A stretch of DNA of 64,000 nt from Wuchereria bancrofti (GCA_005281725.1 SSBO01000003.1:6868776-6932775), one strand, 5' to 3'. Positions 12,953 to 25,449 are shown, counted from the first letter of the stretch. The notes: generated from the letters alone by a model not told the origin. Program-made: numbers and translations.

Positions 12953-15137
12953 TTAAGTTGAATAGTCTTCTAAAACATCGGTCAAATGTTCATTATGAAC
13001 TTTCTGATTAGCTCGTCGTCGTGGAAGTTTCCGTTTTGGCGGTGCGAAAGTTATTTTCTTTGGTCCTAAATCTTTCATCACATCAATACCATGTTTCTGA
13101 AGATATTCTTCGATCTTCTTCTCGTCCAAATGATCAACAGATGCGTTCCTCCATAAACTTTTGAATTCTACAAAAATGGTTGACAAATTTAGATGAAATC
13201 CGTACACGCTACTCTTTCAAAATTAAAAGAGAAAATAGAAAGCCACATGAACGATATTCTTCACATTCAGCTTGCAAAAACTTCACTTCCTCCAAAAAAT
13301 CACTAGCTAAATGCTTCATTATTTTTGCACAGGCAAAAATCTTTCTAATAAATATCATAAAATAATCATTGCAGTATAATGAAGCTCAATATTGTGTCAC
13401 TTACTGTCATTAGTTTACTAAAAAGTATTATTATCATAAGAACAAATACCAAAATTCCTTGCTAATAACGTGAACTGAAAAACGAAATAAGCAATAAGTG
13501 GATATAAAAAAACAAAATAAACTCCAAGATTTTTACTTGATATGTGAACAGAAAATATTTCTTACTTTCATCAACTTCGTAATCGGTATCAGGATCATTA
13601 TAAAAATAAACGTGATCTTTACGCTTGTTGATCATCGTCTGTACATCAATTACAACATTACTAAGTGCCTAAAATTAGTACAAAAATACTGTCTCACAGA
13701 GATCGCTGCAGGCTTCCATCTATCATTATTACATTGTTGTTAAAACTCTTAACTGACCAAATCTTCCAATATCAAATCCGATCAGAACTTTTGTATACTT
13801 CTAGAAAAATACATAAAAATACTTCACATTTATATAATAAACCTCAATATGCTTTTCAGCAGCCGGTATGCATTCGTTGAGATCCGACAGCAAAATGCCA
13901 CCCCTTCCTTCTATGTGATATTTCTTTAACAGTGCTAATAAAGAATTCTTCCCTTTGATTTTGTAAGGCGGTTTGAAAAGATATTTCCCATTTTCATCAA
14001 CAGTTAATCGAGGATTCATCGGCAATGACTAAAATAGAATTTTCTATTCCATAATATTAGATCAAAAAGTCAATAGAACAACTGAAACCATAAGTTGGAA
14101 ATTTTTCTCATCAATATTTGGAAAAAAATCGTAATCGTTTCCAAAAATTTCAGCAAAATTTTAAAATTCAAATCCTTCGAATTACGAACAAAAAATGAAC
14201 AATTCTCCAAAAGACTCAATTAAAGAGAACCCGAAAGAAAAATTAACAACGAACTTCTTGAAGCCACAGTTCTGATTTCTTTCCCAGATCATATATTTGT
14301 AATTCTTCCAGTATCTCCTTCAAACTTAGTGGCCATTGTTGCGACGATAAATGTCGTTTCTATAAGTAGCAATAATAAAGATCACAGCTAAGATCTAACC
14401 ATCAAAAATTGAATTCAATAAAAAAGATGATCAATGAATAACGATGGAAGAGTTGAATTCACATTACCTTCATGTAATCAACAATTTTCGCCATCGTTCC
14501 AAAATTTAATGCATTTGATGTCGAATGAGAAGGAGCATTCTTAGAACTGAAGTCGGAAGAAGCTGGAAGAATGGAATTTCATACAAAGAGAAATGTTGGC
14601 TTTCGAGAAACATTTCTTCTTGAAGTAGTTTCTAGAAACACATGTACTGCTTGTGCATAAACGGTAAATAATAATTTGATATTGATATCGATGCAAACTA
14701 TGATCTTAGCTAACGAAAGATCTTACAGTCTGCGCACAATTCTTCATGTAGTACTGATATTTCTTAAAGTCAAACAAAAGTAATGTGATTTTACTGTACA
14801 TGCAACAATGGATTAAATATTTGACAGGAAACTGATCATTACTTGGTAAGATGTAACGTGTACAAATTACTAAGTGAGATGTAAAAAGCTTACATTTTGT
14901 CGATAACTGAGAATCGTTGTACACTTTGCGTTTTTTCTTCCGACTTGCTTCTGCACTAAAGTTCTCAAGTATTAAAATTACACACATCAGTTTTGAACAA
15001 AAAGCAATAAGAAAAAAAAAAACATACTCATACGTGGAATGCGACGTGGACGCCGTACTTCTCCGCGCCATTTCAATAGCTTGTGAAGCTCGAGCTTTGA
15101 ATGCTGCTTGCTGTTTCAACAATGCTGGATCCATCAT
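12953..15137 (-). CDS. GTF2E2: Transcription initiation factor IIE subunit beta
   Basis: Seven exons (minus strand): 15137-15034, 14955-14894, 14562-14468, 14359-14255, 14028-13843, 13668-13566, 13167-12953, giving 289 residues; human TFIIE beta is about 291. After a basic, serine-rich N-terminus, the first winged helix reads MAKIVDYMKKRHLSSQQWPL and continues through LKEILEEL; NPRLTVDENGKYLFKPPYKI and GRGGILLSDLNECIP follow, then INKRKDHVYFYNDPD and KFKSLWRNASVDHLDE. The C-terminus is very basic (PPKRKLPRRR). TFIIE beta pairs with TFIIE alpha and helps recruit and regulate TFIIH at RNA polymerase II promoters in the nucleus. All phases close. Two ATG codons in tandem (15137, 15134) sit 5-8 bases after an acceptor-like TTTCAG, so trans-splicing is likely. 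A plausible poly(A) signal (AATAAA on the minus strand) lies at 12842-12837. Confidence 0.93.
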
Positions 15138-15141
15138 AATC

Positions 15142-15147
15142 CTGAAA
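15142..15147 (-). other. Putative spliced-leader acceptor for TFIIE beta
   Basis: On the minus strand TTTCAG ends at 15142, leaving only GATT before the first ATG at 15137. This is the classic nematode 3' splice site with no upstream exon visible, as expected for SL trans-splicing. Confidence 0.55.
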
Positions 15148-15374
15148 TCTCACCACAACCTAAACTTACAAACACCTACACAACAGCCACCCCTCCAAAC
15201 CTCTTTCACTGTGTCGCAACAAATATCACGGCATATATCTGATCCATAGTGAAATAATCCCGTCACAAACAGCGGTGAGCGTGATTTACTTACCAATTAA
15301 AAAAAAAAGACACCCCGGTTATAAGTTTCGACATTATCTAATGATGGTAATTTGTAGTTCATAAATTTCCTTTC

Positions 15375-15381
15375 TTTGCAG
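15375..15381 (+). other. Putative spliced-leader acceptor for ACOT13-like gene
   Basis: TTTGCAG ends at 15381 after a T-rich tract, followed by GAAAT and the ATG at 15387. No upstream coding exon fits, so a trans-splice acceptor is the simplest reading. Confidence 0.5.
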
Positions 15382-15386
15382 GAAAT

Positions 15387-16661
15387 ATGGCTAACAAAGG
15401 TTTAATCTATCTAAAAAAGATGTTTCGTGACTTCGAAGCAACGAAGGATTTCGCATATTGCGTACGGAATGTAAGTTCTCAAACTTCTCCACATAATAAA
15501 GAATACCATCCAAAAAAGTAGAGTGATATGTAGAGTAAAACAGTAATATATATAGAGTAACAACATCCAAAATTTTATGCATAACAATCAGAAAACAAAT
15601 ACTATTAAGGTGAAATTTATACAACCACTCATGTTGGATACAAGACAGCTAAAAATAGTTTCATCAATAAATTTCAAGACCATATAGTTTTCCGGCTGAA
15701 TAAACGTCGCTTTGATAAGGTAAAGTACTTAATTCCAAAGCAGTGCCTAAATGTCAGCCTGATTGTCAGAGACTTTCATTTCTGTATACTATACATGCAT
15801 TTTCGTCATCTTTGTAAAAATAAAACTGAGCTTTGAAAGTGAAACGGTGTCATTACAACAATACAAATACGCATTAGTCGGTATATTAGTTAGGTAAAGA
15901 TTTCGGCATAACTACTGTGACAATATTCAACCAGAAGATAAACCATTCGACTAAGATGATTGGCTGTTGTCCTTTTCTAAAAAGTTGTTTAAACCAATCT
16001 CTCTGCATCGCATAACGGTAACTTTGCATATTCCCTCACTTTTGCAATAACAAATAAGATATCACTGGACAGCTCGTCTGTGTTCACTCTTCTTTTACCT
16101 GCAGTGTGTGGTAAACAAAGCTACTGAAGACGGACATGTCGAAATTGAGTTGAAGGTAGCTGATGAACATCTGAATCCATCCGGCACAATACACGGTGGC
16201 TTTACTGCAACATTGGTCAATATCGTTTCCACTGCGGCTGTTCTCGCTTCCGGTAGACCGACAGGTGGCCGTTCTGTGGATTTATCCATTTCGTAAGTTC
16301 CTAGATTCCTAATAAGCATAGTTCCGATCAATCCGGTTTTTCCAAAAGTCTTAACAGAGAGGTCTTATTCCTTAGCAGGAACTAGATTATTTTTGACTAT
16401 CCAGCAGAAAAACTTCATTTAAACATTTATTGTATCTTGAAACAAAAACCAAAAACAGAACACTATTTAAATTTTTAAAACTAATTTAACTCTGTCAGAT
16501 ATCAGAGTGTAGCAAAGCCTGGTGAAACGATCATTGCCGAGTCAACCGTCCAAAAGACAACGCGTAATTTAGCATTCATTAACACAAAAGTTTACCGGAA
16601 AATCGACAACATGAGTATAGCTACTGGTCAAGATACCAAAACATTCCTGCCAGTTGAATGA
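15387..16661 (+). CDS. ACOT13/THEM2-like acyl-CoA thioesterase, hotdog fold
   Basis: Three exons: 15387-15470, 16105-16292, 16499-16661, giving 144 residues; human ACOT13 is 140. The hotdog signature is clear: HLNPSGTIHGGFTATLVNIV (50-69), then GGRSVDLSISYQSVAKPGE and VQKTTRNLAFINTKVYRK. Family members hydrolyse medium and long-chain acyl-CoA, usually at mitochondria and in the cytosol, as homotetramers. Asn52 and Ser85 match the residues known as Asn50 and Ser83 in the human enzyme. The catalytic Asp (human Asp65, in TLVD) is Asn67 here, so activity may be lost or altered. A poly(A) signal AATAAA lies at 16688-16693, 27 bases past the stop. It is divergent from TFIIE beta and convergent with eIF2D, 373 bp away. 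The fold assignment is firm; activity is uncertain. Confidence 0.88.
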
Positions 16662-17034
16662 AACTTCTTTTTCTAAAAATTAATGCTAATAAAAAATGAA
16701 CCCTCAAGAACTATAACGTCCACGATGTTTCTCCTCAAACGAAAGAAGCACTTCGGTTTCATTGAGATGAAGCCATCGAAAGAATATCCAATTCAAAAAA
16801 GTTGTAAAAAATAAGAACAAGCTACAGCGAAATTTTAATTTTGAGTAGTCAAAATGCTATTTCAATAATCTTTGCGCAAAACGTCATTTATGCACCCGAA
16901 AAATAAACCTTTTCTCTGAATGGTAAAGGATTTGTATGATATGAAACAGTATTACTAGAAATATGAACATCAGTAGTCGGCAAATAAATTTTTGGGCATG
17001 TTTAAAGATTCCCACATAAAGTATAAAGAACATA

Positions 17035-20000
17035 TCACTTCTTTGGAATGAGTTCGAGACCTGTCATATGCTTCTTTTCAACACCATATTTGGTAAGAAG
17101 ATTGCTGATAAAGAGAATCTGAAAATAAAATCCATTACTCTTAGTAGTGGAAAACATGATCCAAAATAATAACTGAAATCAAAGAAGTCTGCAAAAACTA
17201 CTTTACATTACAAGAAAATGATTCGTCAATCAGTTTGTTAAAATAAAAACTACGGGTAGTTCTAGCTCTTAACAAAGTTCATGATATTAAAATTCCTAGG
17301 AAATGAGCTCGAAATGTAGGAAAATACTGAGCGAGGAATAAAGGTTTACCTGGTTTCCCTGTACTAAAATTTGAAAGCCCTCGCATTCTGCAGCATTATT
17401 CACAACGACAGCACTTGTTGCCACACCAGTTTGTATTTCACGACAAAGTTTTTTAGGGTCGATTCCATAAATGCTTAGATTATTCACTAACGTTACTTTC
17501 TTATTACCAGCGCGGTTTTCAATCTAGAACTTACAACTGTGGAATTCCTCTGAAATTAAACTTTTCAAACCTTAAAGAAAATGCATGAATTTTAAGTGCT
17601 GATGTCAGAGTGCCAGAAAAATTTTCACTTCGCTTTTTTTTTTTTTCACATATTTCAATGCATGCATATTTTGGGTCAGTAACGAGTAGAGTAATAGAAA
17701 AGTGCTTACAAGAAAAAAGTAAATCTATAATTAGCAGTTTTCAAATGCCGGTGTCATCACAATTTCTACATCTAGTATCAATTATATACAAGTTGTTTAT
17801 ATATAATAATTATGTGACAATTGCATATAATAATTTTTACATAATAATATAACAATTGATTATAGTAATTCATAACAGATATATATATATAAAAGCAGTC
17901 AAAACATAGAAAGCAGCTACATTATATTATGAAATGAGATAAAAGTCTTTAGTGCGTTACGAACTACGTATGTATCAAACTGTTGCATCTATAGAGAAAA
18001 ATAATTTGCTTAGCAGAAAAACGAAGATCGAGTGCAAACTTATCAATAGTCTATTCAATATGAAAAACTTTAACCTTAAATGTAATTTTTGGTAGCGCTG
18101 TCTTCCGTATTAGTTGCCGTCCATCAGCCCATGTAATTACATACGTTTTTGTCATTTTTGATATAATTTTTTGGAACAGTGTATTCCAGTCCACTGGCTC
18201 CCGAGATCCCAACAGTGACACCAATACACTGTCATTGGGTATGACTAGTTTTCCCTCTATGGTTGGATTCTAAAAATATTGCAAAATAATAAAACATTTA
18301 AATAGTTAAGCCACGTGCAGAAGCCATCATAATGACAAAGTGGATCGAGAGAGTTAAGATTAACACTAAACAAAAATAGATACTTGTGTGATCAGATGTT
18401 TGTTGTAATCAAACTTCTAAATGCCAAGTCGAATTAAAGACTCGTAGTTGGCTTGATAATGTTATAAAATTTCATTAATAAAACAATCTAAACTATAAGA
18501 AATAATTCCCACATAATCTCCTTAGTACCACTGAAAAATTGAAAAAAAAAAAACTGAATTGGCAAAGTTTTGAAAACACTAGTACGTGTGCTCTGAAGCT
18601 AAACAAAAGACACCATATGAATGTATGACTCACCATACTTTTAACGTATGCAGTGATTATCTGTCTTACTTGTGCCTTCTCCATCAAATCACTTTTCCCA
18701 CACTTATTCCGAAAAATTGCCGAAACTGGTTCGGTAACTGCAAAGTAGTCGTCCACTTTAATTAGCATCTTTTCAGTTTTTATGTCATTAATTTTTTCAT
18801 CAGTTGTCTCAAAATCCTTCAAGAGTGGATGCATCCAATTTATCTGAAACGTTAATAGTTGTCAATTTAAAAATTATTGGAAAATATTTAAACTGTACAG
18901 AAATGTCTTTGTCGTCCAAACCATATCCTCTCATTTTCCCAATGACTGTGACTGCTAGGATATTCTGAACAAAGGATATACCAGAACAACAGAGATAAGC
19001 AAGGCTCGATCTTCATGAATGGAAATGAAATCAATATAACAAATTGCAAAATGAAAGAAAAAAAGGAAATCTCGTTTCCAATTCAAACCTCTGTAATCAT
19101 TCCAGATCCTTTATTTTTATTTGTTATAAGTTTTACAACGGGCTCATTTCCGCTTTTATTAATATGCTCCAGAAAAACACTGAATTTCTTATAAACCGTT
19201 TTTTTCATATCAATCCGCCGACCCGATGGTAAACATGGAAGGAGGAAGTGTGAATAAAATTCACCAACATCCAATGGCAGCTGCCCTTTTTTGGTTACAC
19301 GATACTTCAGTGCAGCCAAAAAACAACGTTCCAGCTGGAAAAAACTCATTTTCATAAAACTCCAGAATTTTTTGCATTTCCACACATGGGAAATCTTATA
19401 AAATGATCTCGCAGACAAAACTAGAACATCTCGTACTATCACAAAGACAAGTTTCTGAAAGTATTAGTAATCTTATCTAACATTACTTAATTACCTTCAA
19501 AACTCATTAAATAGACAAATAAATAGTTCCGGAAAAACTAACCAAAGTTTCCACCGTATCGGAATCCTTAAGTTCTTCTTCAGCTTGTTCTTCCGAGGCA
19601 TTAGTTAATCCATTATTTTTTGACCTATCATTTAAAGCAGTATCAAATGAAGAGCCTTTAACTGCTTCAACATGCACCTCGCTGGGTTTTCCATCCAAAA
19701 CTAGGGAACCCAAACTTGGAAATTCAGTTTCATAGCTTCCGGGTAATGCGTCTGCTAAATTCATCCTTCCAGCTGAGATCTCTAAGGGTTTTGCATGAGT
19801 TCCCATATCCCTAAATACATAAAACGGAAAATGTAGATTAAAGCTTTTTTGAGATATTAGAATAGCTGTGAAATAACCATAGTAATGATCAAAGATCGAG
19901 TAACTCGAACATGAGATAACCACCATTTGAACCGTAAGAAACCTGAAGTTGTATAGGCATACTAAATCAGCGACTCGAAATGTCATATATAATTAAGGAA

Positions 20001-21317
20001 AAGTTCCAATATCTTACAGTATATACAGTTATAGTAGTGTACATATAAGTACACATACTGCATAAATAAATGACAAAAGCTAACCAAAGCAAGTCACCGT
20101 AAAAGTGCAATAAACGAACACCCGGCCCTTGCATACCATTTGCAATCATTTGCATCGATGACATTAATGAATACCCTACAGCTACAGGACCTTAAACACA
20201 CATATTATTGCTGACTTGTAAAACCATAAAAAACAATAAATGAACATTAATGACTTACTAATTCCATAAATTTAATTTTACAAATCAAATTTTAAGTACA
20301 AATTTTGCTTATTTTCCAATTTGTCAATTAATCCAAAAGTTGCTTTTACAAATATTAATGTAAACAATTGATTTATATACCAAAACAACGGAAAAAGTAA
20401 TGAACTTTTTGGCATTTACTATGAATATGATGAGTGCATATCAAAGCGAATAGAACCAGGAAAAAACGATCAACCTCGAAGCTGTTTTGATGATGTTAAC
20501 ACAGAAATCCCTACTGCTGCGTGACTACCAAACTCCAAAGTTTGTCGTAACGGACGAATTACACCTAAAATAAGATAGGATTAACAGCTCCCAGAAAAAC
20601 ATTAGAACTTTTTGGAAACTACTCACCTTGAAGGAATAAATCAGCTCCTTGCAACAGCTTTTGATATACAAACTCATTGATAACAAGTATGGGAAATGCT
20701 TCAGGTATTTTCCATGTCAAGTAAACTGAAAAAAGCAAGTAATAGATCACTATTTTTTCTTTACTACTCTCAGAATTTATTCGAAAGACCTGTTTTCATC
20801 CCAAACCTGCGTCATAAAACAACACTACCATCATCTCACTAATCTTTTTGGATAACTTCACGAACCTGTAGGATAAAGTACTTCTTCTCCCATTACAGTA
20901 AACAATAAGGGTTCCTTTTCGAAAGTGTAAACATCCACATCTTCGCCTTTATAGCATTTCACATGCATCAAAGAAACCATCGTTTTACTGCTGATACCAT
21001 TAATGGGAGGTAGACGAGCCAATAGCTTCTTCCTGCAGTATAGGAAATCTAACAAAATTAAATTTAGAAAAATTTCCTTTACGTTAGCAAATCAATGAAT
21101 ATGTGATTGTATTAGAGTATTACTGGCTTGTTTTATGCTTTATTCATTTTCTTTTCAATTCGAGAAGTTTACATTTGGAATGTAATATTTCACTAATCAA
21201 ATGACTGAGTGACCAGGCAATGCTACAGTAGTCATGCCGTTAATTGCGAAAGATAACTAACTTGTCCGAATTCCGGATGCTTGTATCACTCCTTACCGTA
21301 AACGGTCTTTGGAACAT
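17035..21317 (-). CDS. EIF2D: Eukaryotic translation initiation factor 2D (ligatin)
   Basis: Twelve exons (minus strand): 21317-21262, 21032-20866, 20725-20627, 20564-20475, 20190-20085, 19810-19543, 19334-19089, 18964-18899, 18843-18634, 18269-18075, 17523-17350, 17118-17035, giving 586 residues; human eIF2D is 584. It starts MFQRPFTVRSDTSIRNSDK like the family. A PUA-type region (about 75-175) contains QGADLFLQ and HFYGDLLW. An acidic linker follows (about 175-262), then an SWIB/MDM2-like domain (263-344, GRRIDMKKTVYKKFSVFLE). The C-terminal SUI1/eIF1-like domain (about 485-580) contains NLSIYGIDPKKLCREIQTGV and QGNQ. eIF2D delivers or removes tRNA at the ribosomal P site during non-canonical initiation and post-termination recycling in the cytoplasm. 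Every exon phase closes. The exon 1 and exon 4 donors (GTTAGT, GTTGAT) are weak. Confidence 0.95.
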
Positions 21318-21741
21318 CGTCCTTAACCAGTCCCGTATAGTCCCAATTTAAAACTCCCGGATGTTGAAATTATTGCTGAGGAACTTTCCATGAAACGTTG
21401 TATGAAATTATTTCGTCCTTTAAAGTTTTTGTATTAATAGTTGTTTCATTAACTGTAGAATAGTTACTTTGGTGACATTTGTTAGTAAAGTGTTTTATTC
21501 ATAAACCAAATATTGTAAATAAGGAGAGTCAAGGTTGTAGTCCATGTTGGATTAAGAATTAGATTAATACAAGTAAATCATGATTTGAAATTGTTCAAAA
21601 TTTTCTAAAGTTTTAGATTCAAATCATCACAAAATGAAATTTCGTCGCACAAAAGATCCATGTCTTGTTGTTAGCGATTGAAGATCACATATTATATGTT
21701 TCTTGCAGTGTACATTGCTGAAGCAAGCGAAGAGGGGAAAG
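21318..21741. promoter_or_regulatory. Divergent promoter region, eIF2D / SNAPC3
   Basis: The 424 bp between the start codons of two divergently transcribed genes. The part next to eIF2D is less AT-rich with a few CpG sites. No specific transcription-factor site could be assigned. Confidence 0.45.
21702..21708 (+). other. Putative spliced-leader acceptor for SNAPC3
   Basis: A T-rich tract ends in CTTGCAG at 21708, 33 bases before the ATG at 21742. No upstream coding exon fits, so a trans-splice acceptor is likely. Confidence 0.4.
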
Positions 21742-24700
21742 ATGGCAATGGATAAAATTATCAAGCCAGAGGAGAATGAATTCATTTCACCTCTTGTCAA
21801 TTTCAACACATTTGGACAGGTGTTTGTTTATTTTTTCATGAGTAGTAATTGAATTCGTTAAGTAGAATGTTTTCAGGAAATTCTAGATGCTCATTTTCTG
21901 GACAACGCTCATGTTGTTTTCCATATCATAATCTTCACTTATTTTTCTACCATATTTTCCTTTCCTGAATTTCTTGAATATTTTTCTCATTTTAAAACTT
22001 TTATATTTGAAATTCTTCCTCCCCAAGCCAAAATTTAAATCTATGGTGAAATTAAGACATCATATAGTATCGTGTTGATATGCTGTTAAAGTGTCTCATT
22101 TGAATTGTAACTTTACTAAGATTAGGTGGCACGGAAGCAACGAGATTGTCTACGGAATGTGGTTGCATTAGAACCATTACTGGAGTTCAATTATCCAGCT
22201 GATATGCCTGAAGCTCCGTCACATGTTCATAAACGTGTGTTGCTTGAAAGCGAAGCTATAAATGATAACGAAGCAACAGCTGCAAAACTGCAGAAGATAT
22301 TTGGCATACAGGATGATGATGCGAGAGATATCATTTCTAGTTTAGAGTAAGTTTCATTATTTCTTGAATATTTTTCTCACTTTAAGGTTTTTATGGTTCC
22401 CAAGCCAAAATTTAAATCTATGGTGAAATTAAGATATCATGCAGTTGTGTTGATATACTGTTAAAATGTTTCATTTGAATTGTAACTTTAACAAGTTCTT
22501 TTGAATTAAGCATAAATTCCCACACTCTTTCTAATTCCAGTCTTGCGAAAAGATTTTTCTTATGTTAAAGGGATTTTTTCAGTGTCAATCATTTTGCTTT
22601 GCTCAATAAACGAGATATATTCTTTCGGAAAAAAGTTGACCTTGAAGATATACCGGCTGATACGGAGCTAGAAACTTTGAAGTATGTAGTTTAATTGATA
22701 CAGTAGCAAGTTACAGCATTAGTCAGTAATATCATTTGACGTATCAAAAATTTATTGCATGATTCTTGTTGCTACTATAATGCTGACGTGACTAGAATGT
22801 CTTTCATTCGAAGTCTACTTCATCTGCTGTATTTTATTTTATGTTTTACTGTTTACTAGAAAGTGAAATTGTTGGAAATTTCAACTTCTTTACTCTTTTG
22901 TTGACTGTTTCTACCCAACACAATTGAATTCCTTTAGTGTAGAAATAAAATACTTAAAATTCTATTTGATTTATAGATTGAAAAAAAAGGTGTTAGATAT
23001 ATTTAATCCCATCAAGAAGAAACCAGCAGGCCCTTACGATGATCCACGGTAAAATTTCGCCACCTCTTACTTTCTTATTTTCTGTTTTTCTATCTTAAGA
23101 CAGATTGAACTTGTACTACAGAAATTCGGACTTATTTTTTTAATGAAGTAAAGTACTACTGGATAAGAAAATGAAGGAAGTTAATTGCTCTTAACAAAGG
23201 GAATTATATCTCACAAAAATGAAACATTCTTCAATTTTAGGCAGCGTGAACAAGATCTGAAGATGAGGAGAAATATACAACAGAGCATGTGCTACGGTAG
23301 TACAGTACTTAAATATGGTGACTATTACGAAAATGTAGGTTTGTACCACTATCATGCATCAGTAATCGAGAGGAAGAGGGAGAGAGAGAGAAACTAAAAC
23401 TATTTTCAACTAATTTTTTCTGAACTGTTAATATGTTGCATCCTCGAATTCCTATTACTATTACGTTATTACGATTGTTAAATTTCAGGAAATGAGACAT
23501 TGTCGAAATGATGGATATAAACAGTCGGTAGTAAATGATATCGTGGTAATGGTAGTCATTTGTAAACCATATAATAAAGCTTTGGAATATTTAGAAAAGC
23601 GAAACGCAACGGTAAAAGTTGCTTACAAAATTCTGAGTAATCCGAAGATATGTATATGAATTTTTTTTACATTAGAATTAATGAACTTCCTTTACAATCC
23701 GTTCATGTACAAGTGCTAAAGCGTTGATTATTGTTAGTAAAAAAGTTAGCAGTGGTCAACATATGTAGAAATGTTTCTTTTGTGCAACAGAGTGGTAAAG
23801 CGGTGAGGGAAAGGATCCATATATGTATAGCGTTTAATAAGTCTTCCACATCTAAGTAGAAGTTAATTTAACCAATTTGGTGAACCAATGTTTTATAGCT
23901 GCGTCCATATTGGCGATTTCTATTACGGGGTGAGACATCTTTGCTTGAGTTGCATAGTTTATTTCGCTGTACCGCAGATTATGGAACGGCAGTAGATGAA
24001 GATAAAGTGCCGCAGCTGCATGATTTTAACATGGTATGCAAATTTTTAAAATGTGGCTACATTTGAAAGTTGCATTTTACTAAACTTTAATTTTTCATTT
24101 AGAATTAATCAGGTTGCTCTACTTGAATGAAATAAAGTTTTTTGGAGATTCCATTTTCTCTTTTGCAATTTAAAATGTATTTTTCAGTTCAAATATCCAT
24201 CGTCATTCTTGTTTATTCATGATACATTTTATATAGCAGAAACCTACACTGGATCTAAAGAAACACTGTTACAAATTGATAATTCGAAAATTGAACCTCA
24301 CATTGATATCTCGGAGTAATCTGTTCTTATCAGCAATTTGTGAACCAATTTTTTATAGCTTCGTCCATATTGGCGATCTCTGTTACTTTTTTTAAATAAC
24401 TTTTTTTCTGTTTATGTCAACAAGTATTTTTTATAAACAGTGACTTTTGCGTTAACGAACTAACTACTAAATACGTAACTTAGAAAATTTAATTTCACAG
24501 TTATTGAAGGATTTTTAGTTTCCTAAACTTTTGTATTGTTATGTTCTTTTCATTCTTATTGTACACGCTTTCTAGACCTATACGTGAATGGATGAAAAGA
24601 AAAGCAAGAGATTTTGGTCCAACACAAGTCAAAAGTCTCAACGAGGGCAAGGTTAATGTGGCATAAAAATTGATCAGTTTTGAATCTTTGTCCTGTTACA

Positions 24701-25449
24701 TTGGTACTATAAGAAATACATGACTGGTAGTAAAATGTACCAATTAAAGCACCTCTATGTTTGAACTTATGATATTCCGTGTGTTTCTGTTGAATAATGC
24801 AGTGATACGTTATAGGAAAAAGTGGTAGCTGTTCATTGCCTACCTCACAATAGCTGTAGTTTCCATTATATCACTTTCCATTTCAGATCAAAGATTTGGT
24901 GTGTCGCCTTGGATATCCATATGTTTATGTTCATCAGGGTAATTGCGAGCATGTTTTCTTCTTCACCGATTTACGATTGATGGATATACAGGATTATCCG
25001 ATCGATTTCCCTCAAAAATTATCCGATACAAGTTTGGAAAACTACTGCATTACATGCCATAAACGGATCGCCGAGTAAATTATTATTTTTTCGATTCCAA
25101 TTGATTTTCTCCCTATATGATGATGGCTGTGAGGATTTATCAGTGATTAGTTAATCATTTGTATAAGGTTAAACGGAGGAAGAAAAAAGATATATAAAAA
25201 AATATATAGGTGTACAAAAAATAAAGTTATCTTTTAATGTTATATGTTAATTATTTGCTGCATCTACCGACTACTTAATCCCTTATTTATTCCTTTTTTA
25301 GCTGGATAGTTGAAAGTGAAAGTTTCCCAATAAGTCCAGCTCATATGTGCGATGATTGCTATAGAAGCTTCCATTATATTCTGTCTTATCGTCGGAATAT
25401 CGACTCTAGAGCATATGTTTATATGGATCCATCCATCCTGCAGTACTAA
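21742..25449 (+). CDS. SNAPC3: snRNA-activating protein complex subunit 3
   Basis: Eleven exons: 21742-21819, 22126-22346, 22583-22681, 22977-23048, 23241-23334, 23489-23545, 23899-24033, 24188-24315, 24576-24651, 24887-25074, 25302-25449, giving 431 residues; human SNAPC3 is about 411. The C-terminal third is diagnostic: YPYVYVHQGNCEHVFFFTDL (His336, Cys340, His342), CITC, then WIVESESFPI and CDDCYRSFHYIL, which form the family's zinc-binding module. The subunit belongs to SNAPc, which binds the proximal sequence element of snRNA genes transcribed by RNA polymerases II and III. The N-terminal half is basic and less conserved. The exon 6 donor is ambiguous: 23545 (GTAATG) or 23551 (GTAGTC), both in frame, adding two residues in the second case. 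Duplicated intron and exon fragments inside this gene are listed separately. Confidence 0.92.
21971..22120 (+). repeat. Intronic direct repeat, copy 1 (SNAPC3 intron 1)
   Basis: This segment resembles 22361-22495 in intron 2, with long shared stretches such as TTCTTGAATATTTTTCTC, CCAAGCCAAAATTTAAATCT and TCATTTGAATTGTAACTTTA. Copy 1 runs almost to the exon 2 acceptor. Confidence 0.85.
22361..22495 (+). repeat. Intronic direct repeat, copy 2 (SNAPC3 intron 2)
   Basis: Second copy of the repeat at 21971-22120, with small substitutions and indels and slightly shorter. The pair brackets exon 2 in direct orientation. Confidence 0.85.
24335..24386 (+). pseudogene. Duplicated fragment of SNAPC3 exon 7 and its acceptor
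   Basis: About 52 bp nearly identical to 23874-23926, covering the last 25 bases of intron 6, the TTTTATAG acceptor and the first 28 bases of exon 7 (TCGTCCATATTGGCGATCTC against GCGTCCATATTGGCGATTTC). It sits 20 bp after the exon 8 donor. The reading frame is not maintained as a useful exon, so it looks like a relic or a decoy acceptor. Confidence 0.8.

Larger units (their letters stand above)
15138..15386. promoter_or_regulatory. Divergent promoter region, TFIIE beta / ACOT13-like
   Basis: Only 249 bp separate the two start codons, which point away from each other. Any promoter elements of both genes probably lie here or in the outrons. No TATA box was identified with confidence. Confidence 0.45.

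Noticed and set aside
14917..15249. 110-codon forward ORF.
   Set aside because: It overlaps TFIIE beta exons 1-2 on the other strand and has no family features.
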